Source of the DNA: Doryteuthis pealeii
Taxonomy: Eukaryota > Mollusca > Cephalopoda > Myopsida > Loliginidae
Direction of reading: 5' to 3'
DNA length: 64,000 nucleotides
NCBI GenBank assembly: GCA_023376005.1
Contig: CM042147.1
Location: 126,287,690-126,351,689 of the forward strand
A program made the position numbers and the translations under genes. Below the pieces are notes generated by a model. It saw only the letters and a list, made by a program, of their open reading frames with translations. It searched no databases and was not told the DNA's origin. Shown in pieces: positions 1 to 10,800 of the stretch (within the stretch, counting starts at the first letter, position 1; every line of letters begins with the position of its first letter).

Positions 1-1157
1 TTAGTTGTTTCCCCAGATCATAAATAAAAACCCTACAATTTATTAAGAAACTTTAGTTGGGACCCATAGATTTTCCCGGGGACTCATTCAAAGCAATTAT
101 GTGTATCCCAGGATGCACTAAATCAAAAAACTATCAGCATCACTGCAGTTATGTGATATCAAGTATTCTTATCTAATACAAATAATGTGCACACAGTTGT
201 ATGGCATATTCTACAGCCACAGCCGCCAGGGGGGGGGGGTGATGGTAAAACTGAAGAATCATTTAATAATGATTGGGAATGACTAAAAAGAAAAAAAGGT
301 AATTTATGAGGAAGTGTGTCCCAGTCTCCTGCCTCAAAAATTGCTACCCGGTGACTATTATAATAACGACCCAGCTCAGTCTATCCAAAACTATCCATCT
401 TCATATCTATCTATCTATCTCAATTTGTTCATATTTATCTATATTACTTTAAATACTAAGATTTTTTTATTCATGTTTGTTTAATGTCTTGTTTTTAGTT
501 TAAATAAACAAGAATAAACAAGACAAAAAAAGATGCGACCCCCCCCCCAATATATTTACTTGTCGAAAATATCTATCTATCTATCTATTTATCTCCATTT
601 GTTCATATCTATCTATATTATTTTGTTTGTTTATCTATCTATCTATCTCAGTCTATTCCAAACTATATATCCATCTTCATATCTAAACAAGAATTACGAC
701 AAATTACTATTGAAGTAAGTCAGTTAGACAGTCACCAATTGGTTTTAGCAGTGTGACTGGCCAAGCCTAACCATGAAGTTACTAGTTCCAATGAACCCAC
801 TATAACAGCTTAAATAATTACTGCCACTACTGCCAGGAAGAGTCCATTAAGCTGAGGAGGTGTTTGACTGTTCCACTGTCCAATAGTTAACAATCTGTAA
901 CAGTCATTTCCAGACTGCAGGTTCAATCCTGGCTAAGGGTGAAAGTAACACAGAATAACAATTAACAGTATTCTACAATTACGATAAATAAACAAGAATT
1001 ACAAGCTGGGGGTTGTTATTTTGATAGTCACCAGGTAGCAATTTTTGAGGCAGGAGACCGGGACGCACTTCCTCATAAATTACCAAAAAGAGAGTTTACT
1101 CTAAAAAAATTAAAAAAATAAATAAATGTCTTCTTTTATTCCCTTTTTTTTTCTTAC

Positions 1158-1289
1158 CTTCATTTCTAGAATCCAAAGTTTCATCTGAATGTTTTGAATA
1201 AATTTCTGATGGGAGAAAGTCTTCATCATAATCGTCATCCACTGCTTCCATTGTTACATTTTTAAATTGGTTTTCAACCTGTGCAACAT
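1158..1289 (-). CDS. IMPACT: IMPACT exon, acidic linker (left, duplicated copy)
   Basis: This 132-nt exon is indistinguishable by eye from 14221-14352, with acceptor TTGAAG and donor GTAAGA. Any continuation (a second set of Impact-domain exons) would lie to the left of the window. Confidence 0.87.
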
Positions 1290-1380
1290 CTTCAATGAAA
1301 ACAAAAACAATACAAAAAATAATTGACTTGACTTCATCTGATATTCCAACTACTAACTAGTATCAATTACATACTTATCC

Positions 1381-1769
1381 GGTAATCTGAACATTAGCTA
1401 CATAAATGAGAGTAATCTCCCCATGTTTGTTTCACTTTTGAGGAAGCCGTTTGTTTTGGCCGGCCATTTTCATTTCACTGTAAATCTAAACTGAAAATAA
1501 GAATTTGTCCGAATCCATACAACTGCATGTTTTAACACGAAAATATCATAATATGTGTTCTTAATAACAATTAAGTTCATTTTAAATAATGCGCAAGCAC
1601 AATTAAGAACACATTTTATGATATTTTCATGTTAAAACATGCAGTTGTATTGACTCGAACAAATTCGTATTTTCAGTGTAGATTTACAGTGAAATGAAAA
1701 TGTCTGACCAAAACATACGGCTTCCTCAAAGTGAAAGAAACAAGGGGGGATTACTCTCATCCGATTACC
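1381..1769. mobile_element. MITE with long terminal inverted repeats (GGTAATCTGAACATT family)
   Basis: Two arms of about 170 bp start GGTAATCTGAACATTAGCTA and mirror around 1575. They contain GGCCATTTTCATTTCA and its complement. Other members: 14443-14671 (half), 26538-27434 (interrupted) and 63464-64000. Confidence 0.75.
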
Positions 1770-1794
1770 CTTATCCCACTTACATTTCTCTCTT

Positions 1795-2349
1795 TTCAAT
1801 ATTGTAGTTAATATGGGGATCCCTTGGCAAAAGTATTTAACTTTTAATGTAATAAAATATTATATTAAATCAAAAAGACTAACAAAACTAAATAAGAACG
1901 AATATAAAAATATTACACTTATTTTAATGTTATTTCAATTGATTTCTATATAAAATCATATATAGGATTGCTTTTAATATGTTTGTGAATAACATGACAG
2001 TACTAGAAATCAGTAACAGCAAATAATTATTTATTAAACCCAGTTTTATTAAAATCATTATGCAAATTATTTCCACCATATACTGTGTAAATCTTTATTT
2101 CTTAGAGATATATAACACATATTTCAGGATTTTAAATGCATAAATAATATGGGTAGTTTTGCGGCAAATCTAACTCAGCTGGAATTTAATAGAGATCATC
2201 ATTAATAAATAAGATGCTAATTAAGATTAGATAATGACTATTTCATAATCGTTGAGAATATAACTTAAATAATTAAGGAAATCATGACGTCAGTGGTGAC
2301 ATAGTTTCGGTTACAGACAGACAGTTACATAATCTCCATTATAATAAGA
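1795..2349 (-). mobile_element. Helitron-family fragment
   Basis: This stretch shares the order of motifs with 62335-63222: an AATAAAATAT-type 3' region and, near 2300-2349, GTTTCGGTTACAGACAGACA followed by CCATTATAATAAGA. The 3' hairpin is not clear. It is part of the segment missing from the right copy. Confidence 0.5.
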
Positions 2350-2644
2350 AGATATTTGAGTTAAAGTAGCGTGGACATGGAGTCAACACCTAGTTACTGA
2401 GTTTCTTGCCTAGGTGATCTTCAGACCAGGTCTTGCACTGCTGTCATCTCATATTGGCATGGGGAAGGTATCCCTGAGATGCCAGATAACACACACAAAT
2501 AGAAAATCATAGAACATTTTGAATTGGTAAGTAGCAGAGATTATATCTGCTATTTCTTCAAATATGATAAACTTTGAATTTTGTCATTGTTTTCCATCTT
2601 AATAATATTTAAAGTACAATTTATTACAATTTACACATAAAATT

Positions 2645-3036
2645 GAGAAAAAAAATGGAATTTGGGTAATTCTATGTCCAGAAAAAAGTAAAATTGTCAC
2701 CCAACCCCTTCAATTTTTCTGAAATTTTGTCCAGGTGTGGACTATGTTAAAGCAAGACTATCCCCAAAATTTGAGCTGCCAATTCCAAAAATTGTCTGAG
2801 TTATGTTGATTTGAAACTCAAAAAATTTGGAGGGAGGGCGCAAAAAATTATAGACAAAAATAGATTACAAAAGGTTGCAATTTTTCACGCCTTTTTTTTT
2901 AGTTTAAAATCAACATAACTCAGCCAAATTTTGGGATTGTCTTACTTTAACATAGTTCACACCTGGAAAAATTTTAGAAAAATTGAAGGGGTAGGTGACA
3001 TGGCCTGGGTGATTTGACATGGAATTACCCATTAAA
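2645..3036. mobile_element. Inverted-repeat element (left copy only)
   Basis: Arms around 2660-2800 and 2925-3036 share GGTAATTCTATGTCCAG/CATGGAATTACCC and ACCCCTTCAATTTTTC/its complement. A single related arm occurs at 61202-61340. It lies in the block missing from the right duplicate. Confidence 0.6.
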
Positions 3037-3282
3037 GTGAAAACGGAAAAAATTAGATTTACTCAAAAAGTAAAAAACAAAGAAAATTCAAAAGCTCTAC
3101 ATCAGTAAGTCTGCAGCTTAATGAAGAAAAGAGCATTCATATGAAAACAGTTTTTTTTTCAACGTAATTTCCTTCTTTGTTAATGCACTTAATTATATAT
3201 ATTGAATATTATAGAGAAAATTTAATATCAAAATTCAGCTAACAAGTACGTGTAAAACAAAAAGGAGCAAATAAATGCTTAC

Positions 3283-3368
3283 CGGAAGTGTCATCTTCCG
3301 CTTTTTGGACAAGCATATTCCGAATTTCTTCCACCCACTGATAGATGATATTTTCTCCAAGATTCTCA
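3283..3368 (-). CDS. IMPACT: IMPACT exon, end of RWD (left, duplicated copy)
   Basis: This 86-nt exon is equal to 14970-15055 apart from a synonymous ACT/ACA change in the DDTS codons. Both splice sites are retained. The flanking introns align to the right copy but have a roughly 1.6-kb difference between this exon and the next. Confidence 0.88.
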
Positions 3369-3630
3369 CTACACACACAAAAAAATTAAATAAATAAAAT
3401 AAAAATTTAAATAAATACTTTTCTTAAATAATTAATAGGAGGCCTATTAACTATGTACAGAAAGTGTAGAATTCAAAAGCTAACTGGTAATTCTTTAAAA
3501 AAAAGAGTCATGGAAAATACCCATTAAAATTATTCATGTTTGTATTGAGATGTTTGTTCCTGAAACACTTACACAAAATTTTTAAAAAAAGACATAATTA
3601 GGTATTAGTACGCATAACATTTATAGGACG

Positions 3631-3880
3631 GGTTTAGCTTAGTCAGTAGAGCATCCAACTAGGAACCACAAGGTTCCGGATTCAATACTGGCCCTCGCCA
3701 ACTATGCGTATGAGTAGCACAGGGATCTGTGCGATAAAGTAAAGAGCTGATGGTAGGCGTGGCGCTCCACCTCAGACCCCAAAACAATCTCCTTGGTCTA
3801 GCGCAAGTGAAAAGGGGATAGACTCTGTCACTGTCTGGCTGATACCGACTTTACGCCACCCTGACAACTTTACTTTTACT
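3631..3880 (+). mobile_element. tRNA-derived SINE, type A
   Basis: Begins with a pol III box A-like GGTTTAGCTTAGTCAGTAGA and a box B-like GGTTCCGGATTCAATAC. The body includes CTCCACCTCAGA and the tail GCCACCCTGACAACTTTA. About 250 bp, shared with at least nine other loci here. Confidence 0.8.
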
Positions 3881-3969
3881 TACACATGACATTCAGAACT
3901 TTTTAACCGTTCTCTGATTGGTTGGTCCAGTCAGAGTAGTCCTAGATTGTTTGCAAACAAAAATGGCTC

Positions 3970-4220
3970 TGCATGAACATGATGTGACACAACAACAGTT
4001 TCTTAAGCAGAGTTTAACAGGTTTGAATTCAGAGTTTCCCTTTCTCCTAGTGTGGTTGCCTAACCAAGGTTAAAAAACCCAGTCCTCATTACTAATTACC
4101 CATAGCTGGAGGGAGAATACTTGGATGCATACATTTCCCAAGAGTATTAGTGCTATGTGAAATGCAAACAGGTTTGTCCAGGATTTCTTATGATGACAAC
4201 CATTACACCACGTGCCTCCA

Positions 4221-4222
<2 letters not shown>
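3970..4222 (-). mobile_element. SINE type C (left duplicate)
   Basis: Reverse copy with AACAGGTTTGAATTCAGAGT and CATAGCTGGAGGGAGAATAC. It sits between the type A SINE and the LINE fragment, and is the same as 15705-15952. Confidence 0.6.
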
Positions 4223-4256
<34 letters not shown>

Positions 4257-4258
<2 letters not shown>

Positions 4259-4516
4259 TGCACCACTTGGACTCTATACGAAATACTTAAAGAAAAAAAG
4301 CTAGATGGAAACTACACTGCATGCTATCTTGAACAAATCTTGAAAGCAGCAATCCACAAAAAAGGAGCTGTATGGCCACTTACCACTTATCACACAAACC
4401 ATCCAAGTAAGACAAATAAAACATGCTGGAAAATTCTGGAGAAGCTAGGACGAACTCATGTGTGAAGTTTTCTTGTGGACACCTACACATCGACATTAGT
4501 GTAGGCCACATTTAAT
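4257..4516 (+). mobile_element. LINE 3' fragment (end of reverse-transcriptase ORF)
   Basis: Translates as GCTTWTLYEILKEKKLDGNY, then HHKKGAV-like and HTNHPSKTNKTCW blocks. It aligns with the better-preserved copies at 23313-23713 and 35960-36375. Frame-shifted and terminated, with no catalytic RT motif present. It follows directly on an (AT)n tract. Confidence 0.7.
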
Positions 4517-4597
4517 AAAACAGACTGTATAAGCAGACAAACTTCTACTTTTGCTTTGTGAAAGATAACTGCTTGTCCTGAGTAATTATTCATGATT

Positions 4598-5115
4598 CAC
4601 TTTGTGACGGCCTTTACACGCAAAGCGATGTGTGTATTAAAACAGTTAAAATCCCCTTCCCATTCTGTAAGTGAAGACAGCCTAATGGTTACGGTGCCGG
4701 ACTGGCACCCAACCGATCGGATTTCAATTCCGGCTGTAGGTAGCTTACAAAACGTCTAGCCACACTGAGGAGACTTGATAAGTCGAAACACGTGTCTGTG
4801 GATGACCCTATATATGCCCCCCATCCCCTAGGGTTGAGCACTCTGGGGGGGATCTTGCTGACGGCCGCCAACTCAAGCGTAAACGCAACGCTCTTCTAAG
4901 GAATGGAGCACTTTGTGACGGCCTTTACACGCAAAGCGATGTGTGTATTAAAACAGTTAAAATCCCCTTCCCATTCTGTAAGTGAAGACAGCCTAATGGT
5001 TACAGTGCCGGACTGGCACCCAACCGATCGGATTTCAATTCCGGCTGTAGGTAGCTTACAAAACGTCTAGCCACACTGAGGAGACTTGATAAGTCGAAAC
5101 ACGTGTCTGTGGATG

Positions 5116-5120
<5 letters not shown>
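4598..5120 (+). mobile_element. Tandem tRNA-like SINE array, type B, two units (left copy)
   Basis: Units of about 311 bp start at 4598 and 4909 with CACTTTGTGACGGCCTTTAC. Each has a tRNA-like part (AGCCTAATGGTTACGGTGCC and GGATTTCAATTCCGGCTGTA). The first ends in GACGGCCGCCAACTCAAGCG, the second in (TA)n. Confidence 0.75.
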
Positions 5121-5146
<26 letters not shown>

Positions 5147-5185
5147 TGCAGATAAAAAAGATAGTTTAGCTTTATAACTACTTAC

Positions 5186-5248
5186 ATGTATATTTCCTCT
5201 AATTTGGCCTCTAACTGATTTCTCGGTTGTCCTCTCAGCCAGGGACAA
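5186..5248 (-). CDS. IMPACT: IMPACT exon, RWD (left, duplicated copy)
   Basis: This 63-nt copy of the exon at 17982-18044 has the same acceptor and donor and the same protein, PWLRGQPRNQLEAKLEEIY. One base differs, synonymously. It lies downstream of the Impact-domain exons in gene order, so it cannot be used in a normal colinear IMPACT message unless a second gene copy or an assembly artefact is involved. Confidence 0.88.
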
Positions 5249-5344
5249 CTATACAAAAATAAATCAAATAAATTAATAAATATCACAGAATACAAACAAT
5301 ATATTATAATAAATTATACATGTGAAAAAAAAAAAAATGTTTCT

Positions 5345-6005
5345 CTTCTACATTTTTGATTAGTCCTTAAAATTATCAATAAAAATGCATCAAAATAAAA
5401 ATTATCATAAAATGGATTGAAATAAAATTATCAATAAAAATGGATTGAAAAAATTATCATAAAAAAATTAAAAAAATTTCAATAAAAATGCATTGAAATA
5501 AAAAAATTGAAATAAAAATTATCAATAAAAATGCATTAAATAAAAATTATCAATAAAAATGGATTGAAATAAAATTATCAATAAAATGCATTAGAATAAA
5601 AATTATCAATAAAAATGGATTGAAATAAAAATTATCAATAAAAATGGATTGAAATGAAAATTATCAATAAAAATGCATTAAGATAAAAAAAAATTATCAA
5701 TAGCAATGTGTTAAAATACAAAATGATAATTAATAATGGATTAAAATAAAAATTATCAATAAAAACGGATTAAAATAAAAATTATGAATAGATGTGGATT
5801 GAAATAAAAATTATGAATAGATGTGGATTGAAATAAAAATTATCAATGGATATGGATTGAAATAAAAATTATCAATAGAAAAGCATTAAGATAAAAAAAA
5901 ATTATTGATAAAAATGTATTAAAATAAAAATTTATCAAAAGAAATGCATTAAAATAAAAAAATTATCAAAAGAAATGCATTAAAATAAAAATTTATCAAA
6001 GAATA
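5345..6005. repeat. AT-rich ~28-bp minisatellite (left)
   Basis: Units such as ATTATCAATAAAAATGGATT are repeated more than 20 times with interruptions. A shorter counterpart is at 18165-18590. Confidence 0.9.
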
Positions 6006-6214
6006 TAATGTTTCAGTTCTTTTTGCTATGTAATTGTATAATTTATTATTATTTAATTATGAAAGAATGTTTTTAATGATTTATATTCATTTTTTTTTCA
6101 AGGGAAATAAAAACAAAAATTTAACATTTCAATTACTTTGTATGATTATAAATTCTGGTGTTCAACTCTTCAAGCCAACTTAAAACATCTGGAAATAATT
6201 CTCACAAAAGATTG

Positions 6215-6690
6215 TAGGGAAAAACGTGGACAATTTTGAAGGGAAAAAGATAAGGACAAATTTGTAGGGGAGAACATATATTGACAATTTTGAAGGAAAA
6301 ACATATAGGGATAATTTTGTGGGGGAAATACATGTAGAGATAATTTGTGTATGGGGGAACATGTAGTGATAATTTGTGAGATGTAGGGATAATTTTGTGG
6401 GGAGAAAACATAAAGGGATAATTTTGTGGGGGGAAAACAAAGGGATAATTTTGTGGGGGAAAACAAAGGAATAATTTTGCAGGAAAAACATGTAGGGATA
6501 ATTTTATAGGGGAAAACATGTAGGGATAATTTTATAGGGAAAAACTATATAGGGATAATTTTATAGGGAAAAACTATATAGGGATTATAGGAAAGAACAT
6601 GTAGGGATAATTTTATAGGAAAAAACATGTAGGGATAATTTTGTGGGGAAAAACATATACAGATAATTTACTGAAATTTGTAGGGAAATT
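6215..6690. repeat. 27-28-bp minisatellite (GGGATAATTTTGTGGGG type), left
   Basis: About 17 units of the form AACATGTAGGGATAATTTTA. The right counterpart is at 18780-19290. Confidence 0.9.
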
Positions 6691-6734
6691 TGTTGATTTA
6701 TTTATCCAATTTATTCTTACTAGCAAGTATTGTG

Positions 6735-6975
6735 TCTTATTTACACTGAACGCAACAAATAAAGTGTCAGTGTGTCTTACACAGACACTTATTTTTTTCA
6801 GTGCATAAGACACACAGACACTTTATATTTCTCCAGTGTATAAGACACACAGACACTTTATTTTTTCAGTGTATATAAGACACACAGACACTTTTTTTTT
6901 TTTCAGTGCACAAGACACACAGCACTTTATTTTTCAGTGCACAAGCATACTAACACAGTATTTCTCAGTGCACAA
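6735..6975. repeat. ~36-bp minisatellite (AAGACACACAGACACTTTAT)
   Basis: About six units starting exactly where the left and right duplicates part. Absent from the right copy. Confidence 0.85.
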
Positions 6976-7373
6976 GACAACTAACCCATAGAAAATAAAT
7001 GATTTTGGGCAAGGTGTATTTTTTTATTCTCTGCTCCACATGGAGGGGTGAAAAAGGCATCTGGAGAATAAAGTTGTGTGTTATACAAGAAAATCGTTCC
7101 GTTGCACCATAGAATGCAGAAAGAGACAACCCCCAGCAGCAAAGAGATAAAACCTGGCCCAACAGAAGAAGAGAGAAACCCCCAGCTGAAAGATAAACGG
7201 CACCAATACGATGAACAGAGCACCCTGAATAGAAAGAATCGTAAGGAGACCTGACTATGCAACAATTGCTCTGGCACAACGTTTGTATTTGCGTACAATC
7301 AAACACAAGCAACCCTGGCCAGAATTTGAATTCAGATTTTCAATTATTGTCATGCCAATAATCTTATATAACC

Positions 7374-7628
7374 CAATGCTGTAGGAAATGAACTCGTCAA
7401 CCCGAGTTCAATTCCTAGATGAAGCTTTTACATTTCACATGGCGCTAACCCTTGGAAAGGTATGAATGCCATTCTCCCTCCAGCTACGGGTAAATAGCAG
7501 TGCAGGCTTGGCTCTTTAACCTGGTTAGGTAACCAGTCTAGGAGTAGGGAAAACTCTGAATTCCAAACCTGTTAAACTCCCTTAAGAAATTTGAGCTTGT
7601 GTCACATCCTGCTGTGCAGAGGGGTTGG

Positions 7629-7632
<4 letters not shown>
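7374..7632 (+). mobile_element. Retroposon/SINE type C
   Basis: Contains AACTCGTCAACCCGAGTTCA, GGAAAGGTATGAATGCC and CTGTTAAACTCCCTTAAG, and ends GCAGAGGGGTTGGTA before an (AT)n run. The family recurs at 54734-55012 and 58852-59125 (plus) and at 3970-4222, 15705-15952 and 23007-23275 (minus). Confidence 0.65.
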
Positions 7633-7662
<30 letters not shown>

Positions 7663-7742
7663 GTAAAACCCAATGCTTCCTAAAATGAATGTGGTGTCTG
7701 CTAAAGCTGAAATTTTAAGATTGGAATGAAGCAAGAACTCAC

Positions 7743-7828
7743 GTTTAAAGATGGAGTAGACGAGATCCAGCATGAGATTTCTCATCATCTTCACAGGCCT
7801 GCATATCCCAAGCAGCCATTGGGAGATA
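7743..7828 (-). pseudogene. IMPACT: IMPACT exon with broken frame (CEDDEKSHAGSRLLHL)
   Basis: An 86-nt stretch lies between acceptor AAAG and donor GTGAGT. It encodes QACEDDEKSHAGSRLLHL, matching the Impact-domain C-E-D-D-G-E...AGGRLLHL core. This frame does not connect to the previous exon and ends in TAA just before the donor. Both problems sit in short homopolymers (CCC and TTT). They look like single-base losses, either assembly error or mutation. Confidence 0.75.
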
Positions 7829-10800
7829 CTTTAAAAGAAAAAAAAAAAATGTTAATTGGTATTAATAGATTTTATTTTTACAACAATAAAAAAAAAAAAA
7901 AAAAAAAGAAAAAGAAAAAAACAAAAAAAGAAAGGAAAAAGAAAAAAAACAAAACAAAAAGCTAAGTATATAAATTTTTCTATTGACGGTTTTTATTTTG
8001 AATTTGACATGGCTACAATCTTGCAACATTGACCGGATTGTCAAACAGACAATATTGGATACACTTGTTCTCAACAGACATTCAAAAAAAAAAAAAAAAA
8101 AAGAAATTACAATTATTGCCCATTTCATTCATACATGAGGAGGAGAGAAGAAAGAAAAAAAAGGAGAGGAAAAAGAAATAAGAGAGAAATTATAACCACA
8201 CAAATAGAAAAAGTAAGCAGTCCATTTCTGATACGAATCTCTATGATGAAGTTCATGCTTCGAAATCGATTAGACAAAAATAACATTTTTTTTTCATACG
8301 CATTGTATTTGCCTTTCAAATTTCTAATTATATAACATACTTAACATGCTTCAAGAAAATTACCAATTACGGTTAATTGGTTTAAATTTTTGGAATAAAA
8401 CATCTTCCTCTTTCTAGTACATACCGAAAAGAGCCAAAACACCAGTCACAGGGACAATTCTAGTCCAATCTCGAAAAGCCAAAAAACCAGTCCACAGGGA
8501 CAATCTAGTCAATACCGAAAAAGCCAAAAACACCAGTCCACCAGGGGACTAATTCTAGATCCGAATACCGAAAATCACGTTTCAAAACACACTGTCTTCT
8601 CATATTTTGCACTCAACCAACTCACTACATTAAAGTGTGAAAAAGACGTAGCTCCTCAAAATTCCCCCAGTCTTTTTATATGGCAAGCTATGACAACTGG
8701 CTAATCAATGCATGTGGCTTCCTGCATAGTGTTGTTATGTAAAAAAATTCTAGAGGCTGACCAAGATTACTCTTGTTTAATCTGACCAAATGAGGTTTAT
8801 TTTTCGCATAGTCCCTATCCAGTTCTCCACATTTCTTCCATCGGTGTTGCAGTGCTTGGGATCCATTGGTTTAAAAAGTCACCAACAGCAGATATGATAG
8901 TAGCCCATGAACTTTTCAGCCCATCCTCAACAATTCATACATACATACACCCTTTTAATTGTGGCAAACAAAGATGAATACATAATTTTTCCAGTAAGCT
9001 CATTGAGAAATTATCTTTCACAGAGTTAAATCGAACTTTATTTGGTGCCGTTATAGTATGTGGCCTACCCTTTGAATGTGGCCTACCTCAAAGAAGTTAT
9101 TTATAGATATAAGTTGTAGGCAATTTATTGAACTATATTTTTCACATATATTCAATTTCAAGAATTGCAATTCAGTCATAAAGCTGTATATAGTAATTAA
9201 GAATAATTAAAAAGAATTTATCATAATTTACATTGAATCAGAGATCTATTTAATCTTAAAAGTCATGAAATTAAAGGGTTAGTAGCATTATTATTATAAC
9301 CTATTAAAGCTTTTTAGCGTAGGAAATATTCTATAAAAAAATGATTTTGTAACCAATAACATATAATCAACCCTATGGTCAGTGAACAGAGAATGAGTAT
9401 TGATATTAGGGTTTTCTTCCAACCTTGTCAAACTTAAAACCTAATTGGATTAAATGTTACTGTCATGTCCGTTTTCTTTTGGTTATTCATTTGCGTAAAT
9501 TCTAAATTATTTAATTCTAACAATAGTTGGCTAAAAATTCTGAGCAATAGGGTTAGGGTAGCAGTTATGCGATTTGAAAGGGCCTCTCGACTCCCTCTAG
9601 CTGCTCTTTTTATGGTAGGCCACATACTATAAGAGGACATTGATTTTTAGGCCACATTCAAAGTAGGCCACATACTATAATGGTACCCATTATTTTTATT
9701 AGAGATAAAGAAGAAAAGCAAAGATGTTGTATAAACTGACCTGTATGCAAACATGTTATGAGTGGCTTGCATTTATTTTCTATTTCTCATATAGTTTGTC
9801 CAGAACCATTTGTACCTGAAAAAGTTAAAAGAATTGACATGATTTAATGTGAGTGATGGTAGGGAAAGAGTGTAGGTTTGCAGAAAGAGAATTATTAAAT
9901 TATTAAATTGGCACATAAAAAAACAACAATATATATATATGTTTGAAAGGAAAAAATAAAATAAACAAAGAAAGAAAATGCTGAATGGACAAAATAGATT
10001 ACTAACACGTGTTTCGGCCCAGGAGTTTGTTCATGTACACATGTATTTATTTATTATTATTCTAAATATAAATAAAAATAATAACATTTATCTTATCTTT
10101 AAGCATACAAAGAATAATGTCCTTCATCTGAGTAAAATGTTTGGTATGAAATTAAAGAGGTAAAATACAAGAGAATTTTGAAGTGTTCAAAGAATTCTCT
10201 GTATTTTGACCAAGGAAAAATGATATTGTCATTTGTAAACAGAAAGAATCAGATCCTACCTGACATTTGTGAGTGAGTGGTGCCAAATGCGCCTGAAACG
10301 TGCTCCTTCTTTCCGTAAATGGTTCACCATGTGTAAATGGGGGACACTCACAGTCTAAATAGAATGAAAACAAGAAACATATACTTAAACAGAATAATAA
10401 AATGGTTACCATTTAGGTTTATTTCTTATATGACATATCAACTCCTTATGAGTTATTTAATGCTGAAATAGGGTCTGCCTAACTCAGCCACATGTGATAT
10501 AGCAAAGCTTGGATCGAACAGATAACAAAAAGGTACTGTTGGGTTTATTTAAGCTTAACACCTGCACTCCAGCTATGGTTAGCAGAATGAGAACAGGATA
10601 CCCCCGTGGACTGAATAAAGGGTTAGGTTCAAGTTCCGTGAATGGCTCCTGATATGACAAAAAAGGTTCCCCGAGTCCGAACAAGAAATACCTGAGAAAA
10701 GGCTTGAGGGTACACTCGGCCGAAACTTGTACAGAATAAAAATGAAGATGAGACAAATAAATACAAATAATACTAACTCCTTAAGAGATATTTGATGCTG

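Larger units (their letters stand above)
1..6738. repeat. Left copy of a segmental duplication (IMPACT introns and three exons)
   Basis: This stretch aligns base for base, with gaps, to 11309-11682 plus 13707-19338. It includes exons 1158-1289, 3283-3368 and 5186-5248, the tRNA-SINE at 3631, the LINE fragment at 4257, a tandem SINE array and two minisatellites. The duplication may extend beyond the left edge, since position 1 corresponds to the middle of a repeat at 11115-11450. Confidence 0.85.

Noticed and set aside
6180..6519. Overlapping minus-strand frames with FSPTKLSL-type repeats
   Set aside because: Shadow of the 27-28-bp minisatellite; the same frames appear at 18751-19148.
6965..7312. 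115-codon minus-strand frame near the IMPACT exons as a missing C-terminal exon
   Set aside because: Contains no RWYGG-type Impact-domain motif and no correct splice phase.
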